Positions 36,231 through 47,537 of a stretch of 64,000 bases of DNA are shown one piece after another. The DNA comes from Arcuatula senhousia (taxonomy: Eukaryota; Mollusca; Bivalvia; Mytilida; Mytilidae). Within the stretch, counting starts at the first letter, position 1; every line of letters begins with the position of its first letter. The notes below the pieces were generated by a model. The model searched no databases. It saw only the letters and a list, made by a program, of their open reading frames with translations, and was not told the DNA's origin. The position numbers were made by a program, and so were the translations under genes. Location of the stretch: assembly GCA_963971305.1 (NCBI GenBank), contig OZ020307.1:64601702-64665701 (forward strand), in the 5' to 3' direction.

Positions 36231-38160
36231 ACAATATGTCCCGTCTTATACTTCATTCAAAATTTCTAAAAAAATCAAAGAAAACTTCTTGTCCTGATTT
36301 TGTGTTAAAATGCGAATACTGTAATCTTACTATTTGTGTGGTTTTAACTTTGCTGATTTCAGCGTTTCCCATTTTTCATGATATTACATAAAAAAGAAAT
36401 AATGGTACACTAATGATATAAGTTTCTGTAGACCTAAAATGCTTGTATTCTTTGTGTGTCGCCAGTAACATTAGACAGAAGCGACATACATAGGCTCACT
36501 TTTTGATTGTTCGTCTTCTTAAATCGAGCGTCGCTCTGCAAAGTTATTAAGTATTCCGTCTCAATTTTTATGTAACTTAACTCTATATTTCTTAATAGAG
36601 TTACTTTAAGGAATTACTCAACTACTTCCTGTTAACAGAATACTTTATAGACAAAAATACAAAATTCTGACATCGTTTGGGACAAAGTAACTGAGCAAAC
36701 GGATACAAACTTTCTATGGGAACAGACACTTCAAGGTTAAGAGCATATGCTGGTGCATGAAGATCAACGTGCCCTTTGCAATGGAAAAAGCTTCAGCACC
36801 ATTTTCTATTCATTTACAGCTGACCAGTACCAGTATTGCCTGAGGAACTTTGGTGTGCTTTTGATTCTTAACAACAGCAATCGTCCGAAAAATCTTAATT
36901 GTTCGTCTGTGTATGTGGCGGAGTCTTTGGGAATGTTTAGGAATGAGATGACATTGCTGTTAAATCTTTAAAATGGAATGCAGTATTGTAAAAATCCATC
37001 ATCAATGAGGACGTCTTGTCTTCTAGTACTCTTTTTTTATGAGACAGACCATTACCACGAAAAGAGGGGGGTGGGTTTGTTCCGATCAGACAATTATTTT
37101 TTTCATAAAGGTGTCTCGAGACAAATTTTTGTTTTCATTATTAGCATTATTCTATATGGCAGAAATCCTTCTTCAAAATATTTTATCTTCTGTTACTTAA
37201 ATATTTTTCATCAAAATTCAGATTCATAATATTATTTTAGGAAAACACCAACCCCCTCATCCATTCTTTGATTTCATAACAATAGAATTGGAAAAAAACC
37301 CAAATTTACAAAACGACATCGTTACATTATTTTAAGGCGACAGCTCGATATAAATTGTCGCCAAAAATAAAGAATAGATAAGTTATAAGTAAAAAGTAAT
37401 GTAAATATTTCATATAAGTATAAATAAAGTCAAACGCACCTGACCTAAAGTAAAGTCTAACAGGCCAAAAACAAGAAAACGTGATTAATTGGTTATAACT
37501 TTGTTTTCAATAGTGTAAAAAATCACCTTTACTGTAATATAACTTCTTTTATGTTGGTTTTAAAAAAATACCATAGAAATGACTTAAAATCATAAAAAAT
37601 ATTGATTCTAAAAATAGAAAAAGTGACCTTCACATCTAATAATTTAAAAAATAAAACCATATCGGTCAAACCATTACAATCCGCACATGGACATTAAAAA
37701 TGGATTTTTCTGTAAAACACTGTTTTTATCAAATCCTGGTGGTTTTAATATTTTTAATTGTGACCATTGTAATTAGGTGAATCTTGTTGAGTAAACTTTA
37801 CCTGTGATACGTGCGAAGTCATAGGAAGACATTCGCAAATTGTAAAAATAGGGAAATTTTGAACGTAATAATTAGCAATTTTAAATCTAAAAAATATCTT
37901 TTTTAGACATTGTTATGATGCAAATTCTTTTCCTAAGTCAATAATCCCTATGCATACTATAGATTTATAAAACAGTAATTGAAGTTTTCAGCCCCATGTT
38001 CAATTTATTGAAAATAAATGAATGACTACTTTTCAATTGCTCACCAGAGGGTCCAGAAAAATGATTTTTACGCTATTTTCCGCATATTTTATACAAGTAT
38101 AACATTTGGAATTATGAAGCTTAGATGTAATACTAAATTTTTGTACCATAAAAATTCGGT
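36231..38160. other. Interior of the 4-kb TIR element, no clear gene
   Basis: A 74-codon frame at 36747-36971 is the longest with ordinary amino-acid composition, but I recognise no transposase motif. The rest is AT-rich non-coding sequence. Confidence 0.4.
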
Positions 38161-38255
38161 CTACGGGGGTATCCACTCAACTTTTAAATATGACGTCTTT
38201 TCAGAGTTGGCTGATGGACTATTAGTAGGTGTCAAAAGCGATTAACACAGTCAAT

Positions 38256-39016
38256 ATTACAAATACCAAAACGCGGGTATAAACGGTTAATTTGGATATG
38301 CTATATATCGATATTTCAAGGAGTAACCTCTCATCAGTAGCATTTAAACCAAAACATTGGAAGATCAAATTCCAAAACAGTTGAAAACGAAAAGTACTCA
38401 AAACCAAAACGTTCGAACAAGGAAGCCAAATCCAGCACCGAGGATATCGACCATGTGCATTACAAGGAAAGAAACCTGGTGTTTTCATCAATTTTGAATT
38501 TAACAATCGGAAATTTCAGCGACAATATATTAGAAATTTTATGGTAATTCGTGTCAGACAAGTCTGACTACCAGGCTTGTGATTACCCTCGGGGACCTCT
38601 GGTCCACCAGCAGCGGTTATCGCCCAGTGGTTTCAAAATTACAAATACCAAAACGCAGGTATAAACGGTTAATTTGGATATGCTATATATCGATATTTCA
38701 AGGAGTAACCTCTCATCAGTAGCATTTAAACCAAAACATTGGAAGATCAAATTCCAAAACAGTTGAAAACGAAAAGTACTCAAAACCAAAACGTTCGAAC
38801 AAGGAAGCCAAATCCAGCACCGAGGATATCGACCATGTGCATTACAAGGAAAGAAACCTGGTGTTTTCATCAATTTTGAATTTAACAATCGGAAATTTCA
38901 GCGACAATATATTAGAAATTTTATGGTAATTCGTGTCAGACAAGTCTGACTACCAGGCTTGTGATTACCCTCGGGGACCTCTGGTCCACCAGCAGCGGTT
39001 ATCGCCCAGTGGTTTC
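38256..39016. repeat. Near-identical 382-bp tandem dimer
   Basis: Two direct copies (38256-38637 and 38638-39016) differ by about one base in the body (ACGCGGG versus ACGCAGG). Each holds a perfect hairpin GTCAGAC-AA-GTCTGAC (38553-38568; +382) and GGACC-TCT-GGTCC. Each also keeps a minus-strand frame of about 86 codons (AHGRYPRCWIWLPCSNVLVL), which I take as incidental. Unit C at 57505 lacks the whole dimer: CACAGTCAATCATCGTCATT is continuous there. No target duplication seen. Either a recent mobile insertion with tandem amplification or a collapsed satellite. Confidence 0.85.
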
Positions 39017-40164
39017 GTCATTAAATATATATCAATGTGTTATTTGTTTATTTATATTTACTTCTTTCCATTTCTGAAATGTTAAATAAATATCAATAAA
39101 GGAAAGTAAAAATTTTCATAAACTTGAATTTCAAAGCATCATAAAATTAGATGAATTAAGGTTCATCTGTACCTTTGTTTAAAACATGGCGTTATTTTTA
39201 ATCTATTTTCAGTATATGCACAGCCAAAACTGCACATAAAATTGATATATAAAGTGTAGCTGGACCTAGATATTTAAAATTCTTACCTTTTCTCTATTAA
39301 TTCTTCCCGAAAAAATCCTTTATTTTAGAGATCTCTTTTTTCTCCGTTTTTAAAAACACCCGACTTAAGGCTAATATCACTTTCACCCTTTCTTGTGGCC
39401 TCAAATTTCATGCAACTTTCAATAAGGGATTTAACTAAAAGAGTTCACCTCGTTTCATGTGAGAGGAACAATAGGGACAGTTTGTCCTTTTTCAATTGAA
39501 AATCTGAACAGGAAAAAAAGATATCTTTATTTTTACGGAACTTAAAATGAAAAATTGATAAAAATTGAATCAGAAATTACCATATCTAGGTCCAGCTATG
39601 CTTTAATTTTATTTGTAGTTTTTGTTCTGCATATACTAAAAAATAGGTAGAAAATTTCGCTATTTTTAAGAAAGGTACAGATGAACCTTAAAAGCACTTG
39701 TTTAGGGGGAAATGGCAGATATAGATATTTCCTTCCAATGCAAATTGTCAATATTGAAACTGGTTATTGCAATCATGTAATTGATAGCAAATTCTACCCA
39801 TGCATGTATCATCCTCTTAGGCTAAACAGGATATATTAGTAATTGAATTGCACAACTCTAAATAGATACAGTGTTCTGTATAAGAATGTAAGAGTATTTA
39901 AACAGCAGTAAGATTCAATTAATGTATCGTTTCTATTGAAATATTAAGTTTTCAAATGCCAATTATGGCGTCAAATTAACAGGATGTGGTTATCTTAGAA
40001 GGTGTTTATTTGTCGTTTTTGTGCAAAAGTAGATCTAAAACAAAATAAAAAAGTGTTGAAGGGTTGATTAAACAAAGTTGTTCAATACCTCTAAACCAAA
40101 ACGGGATGCTTCACCAATATCACATACAACAAACTTGTACCAGTAACAAGACAAATGAAAGAAC

Positions 40165-41171
40165 CTCAGTGAGCACGCTCACATACCCCACGCGTCCACA
40201 TAATGGACAGAGAATATTTATTTCGAGTTAGGAATAAAAAAGTCAGAGTTGTTGTCTTTCAAAGTCGGCTTGTTAAACAGGAAAAATATGAGTGACAGAC
40301 ATGAAAATGGATCCCACCATATGGGACTCCTACCTAAAGCTACATACAAAATATCAAAAGCCAATGATTAATAGTTGCTGAGAAATCTGTGAGGAAACTT
40401 TTCAACCCTGAAAATTAAGTAAAAAAAATCTAAGTCGGCACGTTTAACAGAAAGTAGCTGATCGACAGACCTGAACATGTATCCCACCATATGAGACCCC
40501 ACCTGAAGCTACATACCAAATATTAAAAGCCTAAAATTAATAGTTGCTGAGAAATCTGTGACGAAAATTTTCAACCCTGAAAATTAAGTGAAAAAAATCT
40601 AAGTCAGCTCTTTAAACAGGAAGTAGCTGATCAATGGACCTGAAAATGTATCCCACCATATGGGACCCTTACTTAAAGCTACATACCAAATCTTAAAAGC
40701 CTACAATTAATAGTTGCTGAGAAATCTGTGACGAAAATTTTCAACTCTGAAAATTTAGTGAAAAAAGTCTAAGTCAGCTCTTTAAACAGAAAGTAAATGA
40801 TCGACAGACCTGAAAACGAATCCAACCATATGGGACCCCTACCTGAAGCTATATACCAAATATCAAATACCTACAATTAATAGTTGCTGAGAAATCTGTT
40901 ACGAAAATTTTCAACCCTGAAAATATAGTGAAAAGTTGTAAGTGGGCTCGTTAAACAGGACGTAGATGATCGACAGACCTGAAAACGTATCCCACCATAT
41001 GGGACCTCCACCTGAAGCTACATACCAGATATCAAAAGCCTAGGATTAATAACAGCTGAGATATCTGTTATGAAAATTTTGATCACGGACAGACGGAACG
41101 ACGGACGGACGGACGGACGGACGGACCAGTCTAAAACATTTTACCCTTCGCAACTTCGTTGCGTGGGGTAT
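40165..41171 (+). mobile_element. Tandem-repeat element family 2 (169/170-bp units, HINE-like)
   Basis: ATACCCCACGC (40183-40193) is complementary to GCGTGGGGTAT (41161-41171). Five units with a 169-170-bp period carry TCCCACCATATGGGACC, AGCTACATACCAAATAT and TTAATAGTTGCTGAGAAATC. A (GGAC)n run follows at 41083-41126, then a perfect hairpin CGCAAC-TTC-GTTGCG (41149-41163). The hairpin core CAAC-TTC-GTTG is the same as in family 1, although the repeat units are unrelated. Units A (21555) and C (49800) have short empty sites before ATAATTGACAGAAC. Confidence 0.78.
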
Positions 41172-42233
41172 AATAATAATTGACAGAACTCAAGTCACTG
41201 CATTGTTGAACTTGATCGAAATTTCGAATATTTAATACCTCATTGTTACAACAGAACCACATACCGTCGAAACCGAAAAATGCAATGGTCCTAACTTGTT
41301 ACAGGCATATCAAAAGAAATGGTGGTTTAAACTAGGTTTTATGGCGAAAACACCCTCTTACCCATTGCAATCTTAGGGCAGGAAGCAACGTAAAACTCAA
41401 AATAAAACCTCAGTTCAACAAATAGCCAAACATTATTCCCAGCAATTACGAATCATTTTGTCTGCCATCACTTTTAAATGGTATCAAAAGAACAATTTTA
41501 AGCGATCGCATATGACGTATGTTCTTATAACCTTGGTCTAAAATCTAATCAGGGAGAAACGGCGTGTGATAAAAAGATCAAGAAACAGGAAAATCAAGCA
41601 TGCTACCAAACTTGGTGTACCAAGCTTTATCTTTATGAAATGCTTGGGGAAAATATAATATTATAGCTTAAGCAAAAGTACGAGAATTAAAAAAAAGCCT
41701 TTTGAATAAGTTTTGTCAGACAACTTTTTCATTTCTCGTGTAGTTTACATAACAGAAAAATCGAACGTTTTCAAGGAATGAACCTCACAAAATAAACGGG
41801 AGTTTAAATTTTCGAACAATCCTTTTGATTGTGTTAAAATCAATCATGGGGGTTAAACGGGCGAAAGAAATACAAATAATAAAATATAACATATACAAAT
41901 TTATATTATACCTCATCACTCCAATATAATACAGTGGTAATAAAATTCATTTTTTTACAATGGAACAAACTTGATATAACAAAAAATATGGATATATGTG
42001 CCCATGGGCTATGCATTCTCGAAACATAATGTAGGAACCGACAGGTCTTGAAAATTGCATAGGACAAACAGTTTGTCTTACTGAAGCGTTTTCTCCTGTA
42101 TGGCTGCTCGGAACATGTCATCGTGGGGCATAGAAATATTTATAATAGTTCCCTTTATGTGGCGAGTAATAAAAACTATTGAGTAAGAAAATAATCTATG
42201 AAGATCACATCATCACACTGTTACAGTTTCTTG

Positions 42234-42436
42234 CTATAATAACTTATCATGGATAACTTTCTTTGTCATCAGTTTCATCATCCTGTATCGTGTAATGGGT
42301 GAGAATTGTTTGGACGAGTTATAGTTCCTTTCTAACTGTAATATACAGTCCCTTACTATGGCACAATCACGCTTCAAATCCCTTATTTGGCTCCGCAATT
42401 CTTTGTTTTCTTCTGTCAACTCTTCTTTTGTCATCA
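42234..42436 (-). CDS. Copy B exon 3
   Basis: Same protein as copy A exon 3, residue for residue, with silent differences (for example Leu CTG for CTA, Ser TCC for TCT, Lys AAG for AAA). Acceptor TTTTCAG is kept. Confidence 0.82.
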
Positions 42437-45400
42437 CTGAAAATACAAATATACAAGTGAATGATAAAAGTTTAAGAATATTATCATGGTCTTTATTGTT
42501 TTTAATCTCGGCCTTTTTCGGAAAAAATACCATAGAGTATTTTCGTGGGTTGATTAAAAATTCCGGCTCGTGGGTCTAAAGTTTGCAGTATGAAAAGCTA
42601 TGTAAAATTTCCTTTTTTGAATCAAATTTGGTGGATCAGCACCACCTACGAAAACCACAAACATTGATATCCCCTTGAAATAATGAAACCAGAGTAAAAA
42701 AATCTAAAAAGAATAAATAATCTTTTGTTGCTATTACTCTATTCTATTCACAAGGTTGGGCGGAGCCTAATTTTCTCGGTCTTTTAGGTAGAATTTAAAT
42801 GAAGAACTCAGAAATAATTGACCCGTGACCAACCAGGTCAATAAAATAGAGTAATAAATCGTTCAAATTTTGTCCCATTTCACCTTGAAATAGATAAACT
42901 TTTACGTATCACTTTGTTAGTTTGTTTTACAATTTGATTCTTATTGGAATTCAAATAAAATCTAATGTTTGTCTGTGGCGTAATGAATATCAATCTGTAA
43001 GAGAGAGAATAGTTTTTTTCAAGAGTAATTAAGATTAAAGACGGACAATTTATAGTGAATCCATGGATGTTTAACCGACGTTTCTTATCTGTAATAATAG
43101 CGAGAAATTATTTGCCAGTTTTCGCTGGAAGCTGAATGAATGCAATCTCGCCAATAAAATACATAGGATAATTGCCACCAGACTCTTTGGCAGAATGAAT
43201 TGTATCATCCGTAGTAAACAACTATACCTAAAGATACTTTCCCAAACAAATCAATTAAATATCAATGTCGTTGACAAGCTAGACAAAAAATGGCCAAAAT
43301 TGCAATTTGTAGAACAATATACAGGAAGTTTCGGGACAAATCCGGATAAACGATTGATGAAATGTAATCATTTCCCTTATAAATGCTTATACAAATATCA
43401 ATGTATTCATTTTCTGTCTGATTCTATATTTAAACCTAGGTTTTGTGGTCGTGTTATTGGTTTGGAGTGATTTAGCGAACGTTGTGTCTGACAAATTTAC
43501 TAAGTCTATTAACGGATTTATTTTCTGTCTCACGTTTCATATACTTGGTTTTGGTTCTTAAGATCATCTCATTTATTTTTTACTAAATAATTATACAGTT
43601 CAAGAAAACGTGTTTTTGTATGTCTGATTATAGTTTGGACTCATCAGAAACTTTTTTTTCGACAACAGACAATGCGTGATGCAGTAAGTTCACGATGGCG
43701 CGGAAGTTCACTTTTGCCGAAATATGATTAAATATATTTTTGATTGTAAATACGATCTAAACAACAAAAGTGAAACATATCATTATAATATAACTGTTAT
43801 AAAGGTTATTACAAACACAATGCATATAAAATCAACAAAAATTATATGTATCATATGAATATTACATATATATACAATTAGTATACACATGAAATGACAT
43901 TCATATTAATTGTCAGGTTAAACATGTATTGTATTCTTTATGTCACTTTATATAGGCCTTAACCATCTATTGTAGTTGAGTTAGAGCTAAAACAATTATT
44001 CTATTCTATTCTATCAACAACGACGTTTCTGCAGAATAGACCATAACCGAATTGTCTTTCCAACATAAAATTAACGTAAAATTAACGTTAAACTCGATTA
44101 ATATGCACTCATTTCACATTAAATGTAACACTAATTAAATGTTACTTTGATGCTATTTTAAAGTAAAGATTTTAACATTGATCAAATTAACGTTTAATTA
44201 GTGTTAAACTTTTAAAATTTCCTGTTAAATAATGCGACGTCAAATTAAGCTTTAACATCAAATTAACAATCGAAGCTTGATTAATACTTTATATATTATA
44301 TAATTATCTAACGTTAAATTTACGTTAACATTGCCTGTTATATTTGGAGTTTTCCTTAATGTCTTTTTCTTAATGCCATACCAAAAACAAATATAACCGA
44401 TCGGTTCCACGATGCTAAGTGAGTTTGATTGTTATTTTCGCATTATTATTTTTGTGGTGCCACAGAATGAAATTCAAGCTATAAGCAAATGTGCAAAGCT
44501 TCAACCAGAATCTGTGAAAGTGACATGAAGTCTTTTGATAATCAAACGAATAGTAAGTACATGACACTAAAGGGAAAAGAGACTATGTAAAAAAATTGTC
44601 ATTAAATTTTCCCATGTCTCAAATTGCAAGGATTTATATTGTATTAGTATAAAATTGACAATCAAAATAGTGGTCACTAACAAGCTAAAAAAGCTACATA
44701 TATATATGGAAATAAAATGGACATAAAATTTTGTTTTGTTCAAGTCACAAATTTGTATAAAAAATAACCTGAATATTTTCTTTCTCTGTTCTTGGCAATT
44801 TCCAGATTGTATGAAAACTCTTTGCTATTATGTAGACTGTCACGTGACTCATCAGATTTGATATGAAGATGAAGAACACATCTCTTTATCATGCCCTTTA
44901 ACTTTTTGTATCTTCGGAATGGGTCACAGTCTTTAGACCGTTCGTAATCATTTGATAACTGCTCTACAATGTGTTTGAGTCTCTTGTATTCTTTCTGTAA
45001 GGTCTCTGCTTCTGCTGATAAGTGTTCGTTGACTTGTCTTGGATCGGATTTCGTTGCAACTTTGTTACTGCATGCTGAAACGAACAACAAAAACATAATT
45101 TTAGATGTATGATTGCAAACATTAAAACTAATTAAAACTCTTGTGGAGCACATTAGTTACTCTCATTTGTATAAGTTCACTCTAGTTTCAACTCGCTGAT
45201 CAATTGTTGTTCAGTTCTTTATTAAATTTTGTATTTTGGTTTTGTTCTGTAGGGTTAAGTGAATAAAGACATGTATTTTATAATATAACATTAAATAAGA
45301 ACTTTTGAAAACTTGGGTATTCAAATTAACAATTGATTTTTTTAAGACTCTTTGATATTGTCATAGAAATTATAAAAATCTAAATGATGAAGTATTTCTG

Positions 45401-47537
45401 ATGCCTTGTATCCTTTGTCATTGCATGCTGAGCTCATTTATCAAATCTTAAGGCGTTGACTCTCATGTCGGACGATTGGATTAATTGAAGGATTATATTT
45501 TAACATTTTATCCTTACTATATTTGTCATGTTATACGTCGAAGCATATTTCTCCAATTCTATGTATATGAATAATTCATGAGACAAGTGATAGATTTGAA
45601 AATAACCATTAGACAAGTGAAGTCTTCACAAGAACTTGCATTAAAAATCTTGAATTTCTATAACATGGAAACATATTTTAATATTTAATATGTCAATTAT
45701 ATAATATGTTTAATTTGAGGTCGTCTTGCTAATTGCAGTGTGATCTGTGGCAACGCGACGGGTGTGCTATAGCAAGCAGGAACTGCTTACTCTTCCGGAG
45801 CACCTGAGTTCAATCTCGTTTCGACTTGAGTTCGCGTTGCTGAATGCGGTTTTGTTGTTATGTGTGTGTGTGTTTTATGTTGTTATGTGGTTTGTTTTGT
45901 TGTGATGATTTTTTGTCTGCCGGTTTTGTCTTTGTCTTTACGGTTTTATGATACTGATTACCCCTTTGGTACACCTTTGCTTCTTGCATGTAGATATTTT
46001 ATATGTAGATTTTTGATGTAAACTGGGATCCTGAATAAAAGCTTCATAACTTTATACAAAATATGAATTTAACGTCTTAGCTACCGTATTTACTTTCTGT
46101 ATATTTCTGACTTTTCTTAGCATATTTGAAATTTGAAATTTTCCTTCTTTCATTGAGCCGGAAATTCCTTGATTATTCATTTGCCATGACCTGGGTATAT
46201 ATCTGTTAGACCAAAAGACAAATCCGCTCAGGATATTGACCAGGATGCCACGTTTTTTTTTGGTCACTTGGACTAAAGGTCCATGTGAGCCTTTACCATT
46301 ACTTGGCGTCCGTCGTCGTCTGTCGTCCGTAAACATTTTTTTCAAAAATCCTCTCCTCTGAACCTACTGAACATAATTTAATGGAACTTTGTAAGATTGT
46401 TCCTTAGGATGTCCAGCAGGGTTTCAGGTTTTGATCTGTAAAACAAACATGACCGCCGTTGCTAAAAATAGCCCATGGGGGTCAAACTACTGTTTTTGAC
46501 TTGTTAATCAAAAAGTATATGAGATAGAGAATATCTGATGCATCCTTCAATCTTCGGCATGAAAAGTTCTACAAAAGTTACCATTAGGTCAAAGTTGTCA
46601 GATGACTCTTTAAAGGGGTTATGGCACTTTAAAATGGGGTTTTCTCATGTTTTTGCCCTATAGAATGAAAACTATTGCATATAGAGAAAAGCTGTTGCTT
46701 GCTTAAACCTTCAGTTCATTGAGTTTTACAAAAGTCTAAATTGGGTCGAAAATGTCAGATGACCCCTTATAGGGGTTATGGCCCTTTAATTAAAAGTCAA
46801 AATCAACGGGTTTTTTCATGTTTTTGCTCTATAGAACGAATTCTTTTGCAGAAAGAAAAAAGCTGTTGCTTGCTTAAATAATCAGCTCATTGAACTCTAA
46901 ATTGGGTCAAAGATGTCGGATGATCCGTTATAAAGGTAATAGCTCATGGAAGACATCCTGACATCCTTAAAGCTCAAGGACCAGGTGAGCGATCCAGGCT
47001 CCTGGGGCCTCTTAGTTATGTAGTGCGTTTCCTTCAAGTAGTTTTTGATGACTTTATCCGATCAACTCCATTAGAACTCCTTTGCTTATGTGACCTTTCC
47101 TTAAGGTTGCCTTTATTTGACATGGATTAAACAATGCATTGATTATCAAGTTGAAATATCAATCTGGGATTTGATGTAAAATCCAAGGCAATGTGGAGGA
47201 AAAGATCCATTAAAAGGCTTAATTACGTCATAATAAAGAGACAACATGCTTATAATAAGTAATTTCTGAAGATTCTTTATTTTCTTAATTTCCACTATCA
47301 TCGAAATAGCAATGTGTGTAATGCATTCTTTAAGTTTTCTTAATCATATCTCTAATTTAATTAATATAAATCATGTTTAAAAACCATTGCCCCCATTTTG
47401 ATCTCCATGGACAATATAAGAAATTTCTTATAATTCAAAAATATAATGAACATATCTCACAGGGTGCATTTGATACGGGAAATCTCAGAGAAGCAGAGGA
47501 GAAAAATTATACTGCCGAAAAGGCTTGACCAAGTCAT
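42234..47537 (-). CDS. Secreted two-module coiled-coil protein, copy B (exon 1 out of phase)
   Basis: Exons 3 (42234-42436) and 2 (44769-45074) are intact and keep splice sites. Exon 1 (47461-47537) keeps a good signal peptide, MTWSSLFGSIIFLLCFSEIS, but its end reads ACC-CT before the GTGAGA donor instead of ACT-G, one base longer than in copy A. Splicing at that donor puts exon 2 out of frame and gives a stop within three codons. So B is either recently broken or uses another first exon. Exons 2 and 3 show silent changes only relative to C. Intron 1 holds a family 3 element and a PLE tail. Confidence 0.6.
42732..42856. mobile_element. 121-bp MITE with TA target duplication
   Basis: Element 42734-42854 with inverted ends TTACTCTATTCTATT and, on the right, the complement of TTACTCTATTTTATT. 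Flanked by TA on both sides. Unit C has the empty site TTGCTAAATCG at 51780, with a single TA. The TA duplication and short TIRs fit Tc1/mariner mobilisation. Found in unit B only. No ORF. Confidence 0.9.
43783..44018 (+). mobile_element. Retroposon with (TTCTA)n tail in intron 2, copy B
   Basis: Absent from unit A, where AACATATCAATCACAAC is continuous (24683). Present in B and C, so it inserted in their common ancestor. ATCA occurs at both ends. The 3' part GTAGTTGAGTTAGAGCTAAA then CAATTATTCTATTCTATTC resembles a LINE or SINE 3' end with a pentanucleotide tail. Confidence 0.7.
44070..44340. repeat. AACGTT-rich palindromic cluster in intron 2 (B)
   Basis: Same cluster as in unit A, with AAATTAACGTAAAATTAACG and TAACGTTAAATTTACGTTAA. 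Order and spacing are close to unit C. Confidence 0.6.
44769..45074 (-). CDS. Copy B exon 2
   Basis: 306 nt, phase 1 on both sides. One amino-acid change from copy A (Ser to Lys in RRYKSLKG). All other differences are silent. Donor GTTATT. Confidence 0.8.
45744..45985 (+). mobile_element. PLE 3'-tail insertion in copy B intron 1
   Basis: CGCGACGGGTGTGCTATAGC, GCTTACTCTTCCGGAGCACC, GAGTTCGCGTTGCTGAATGC and the terminus CACCTTTGCTTCTT are the complement of 192-430. Units A and C have GCAATGTGCGTGTAG or GCAATGTGCATGTAG uninterrupted at this point, so the insertion is confined to unit B. Confidence 0.85.
46252..47012 (-). mobile_element. Tandem-repeat element family 3, copy in unit B
   Basis: Three units with a 157-161-bp period (GTCAGATGAC at 46597 and 46754, GTCGGATGAT at 46915), each with GGGTTATGGC and ATGTTTTTGC. 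A (GTC)n run lies near 46310-46330. The minus-strand 5' end is GAGGCCCCAGGAGCC then GCTCACCTGGTCC. The hairpin at the other end is partly decayed. Confidence 0.75.
47461..47537 (-). CDS. Copy B exon 1 (signal peptide, phase shifted)
   Basis: 77 nt from ATG to ACC-CT before GTGAGA. The encoded signal peptide is intact; only the splice phase is wrong relative to exon 2. A C-run (47582-47593) lies 45 bp upstream. Confidence 0.55.

Larger units (their letters stand above)
34236..38224. mobile_element. 3983-bp TIR element with TTA target duplication
   Basis: The element is 34239-38221. Left end TAGTCCATCAGCCA, then TTGAGTGGATACCCCTGTAG ACCGA; right end is the complement, with TTGAGTGGATACCCCCGTAG. 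Ends are therefore inverted over about 60 bp with a diverged middle. TTA flanks both sides (34236-34238, 38222-38224). Unit C has the empty site ATGTCGTTTAGTAGG near 57465-57480. A 3-bp TWA duplication points to the PIF/Harbinger superfamily. I find no transposase ORF; 760 bp of the inside is a nested PLE. Probably a non-autonomous or decayed copy. Confidence 0.88.
21120..39700 (-). repeat. Duplication unit A (18.6 kb)
   Basis: The markers GGCAGATGTAGATATTTCC and AGGCTAAACAGGATAT start the unit; the same markers recur at 39710, 49110 and 58320. Unit A holds gene copy A and is about twice as long as units B and C because of insertions: a 149-bp MITE, an 1826-bp no-TSD element, a 3983-bp TIR element, a 382-bp dimer, and a 3-kb stretch at about 27975-30985 that has no counterpart in unit B. 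Homology to B and C is clear along most of the rest. Confidence 0.8.

Noticed and set aside
36747..36971. 74-codon ORF inside the 4-kb TIR element, possible transposase remnant
   Set aside because: No DDE/DDD, helix-turn-helix or zinc-finger motif visible. Too short to support.
38222..38888. Two similar minus-strand ORFs of 94 and 101 codons in the 382-bp dimer
   Set aside because: They are similar only because the DNA is duplicated. No start context, splice sites or domain support translation.
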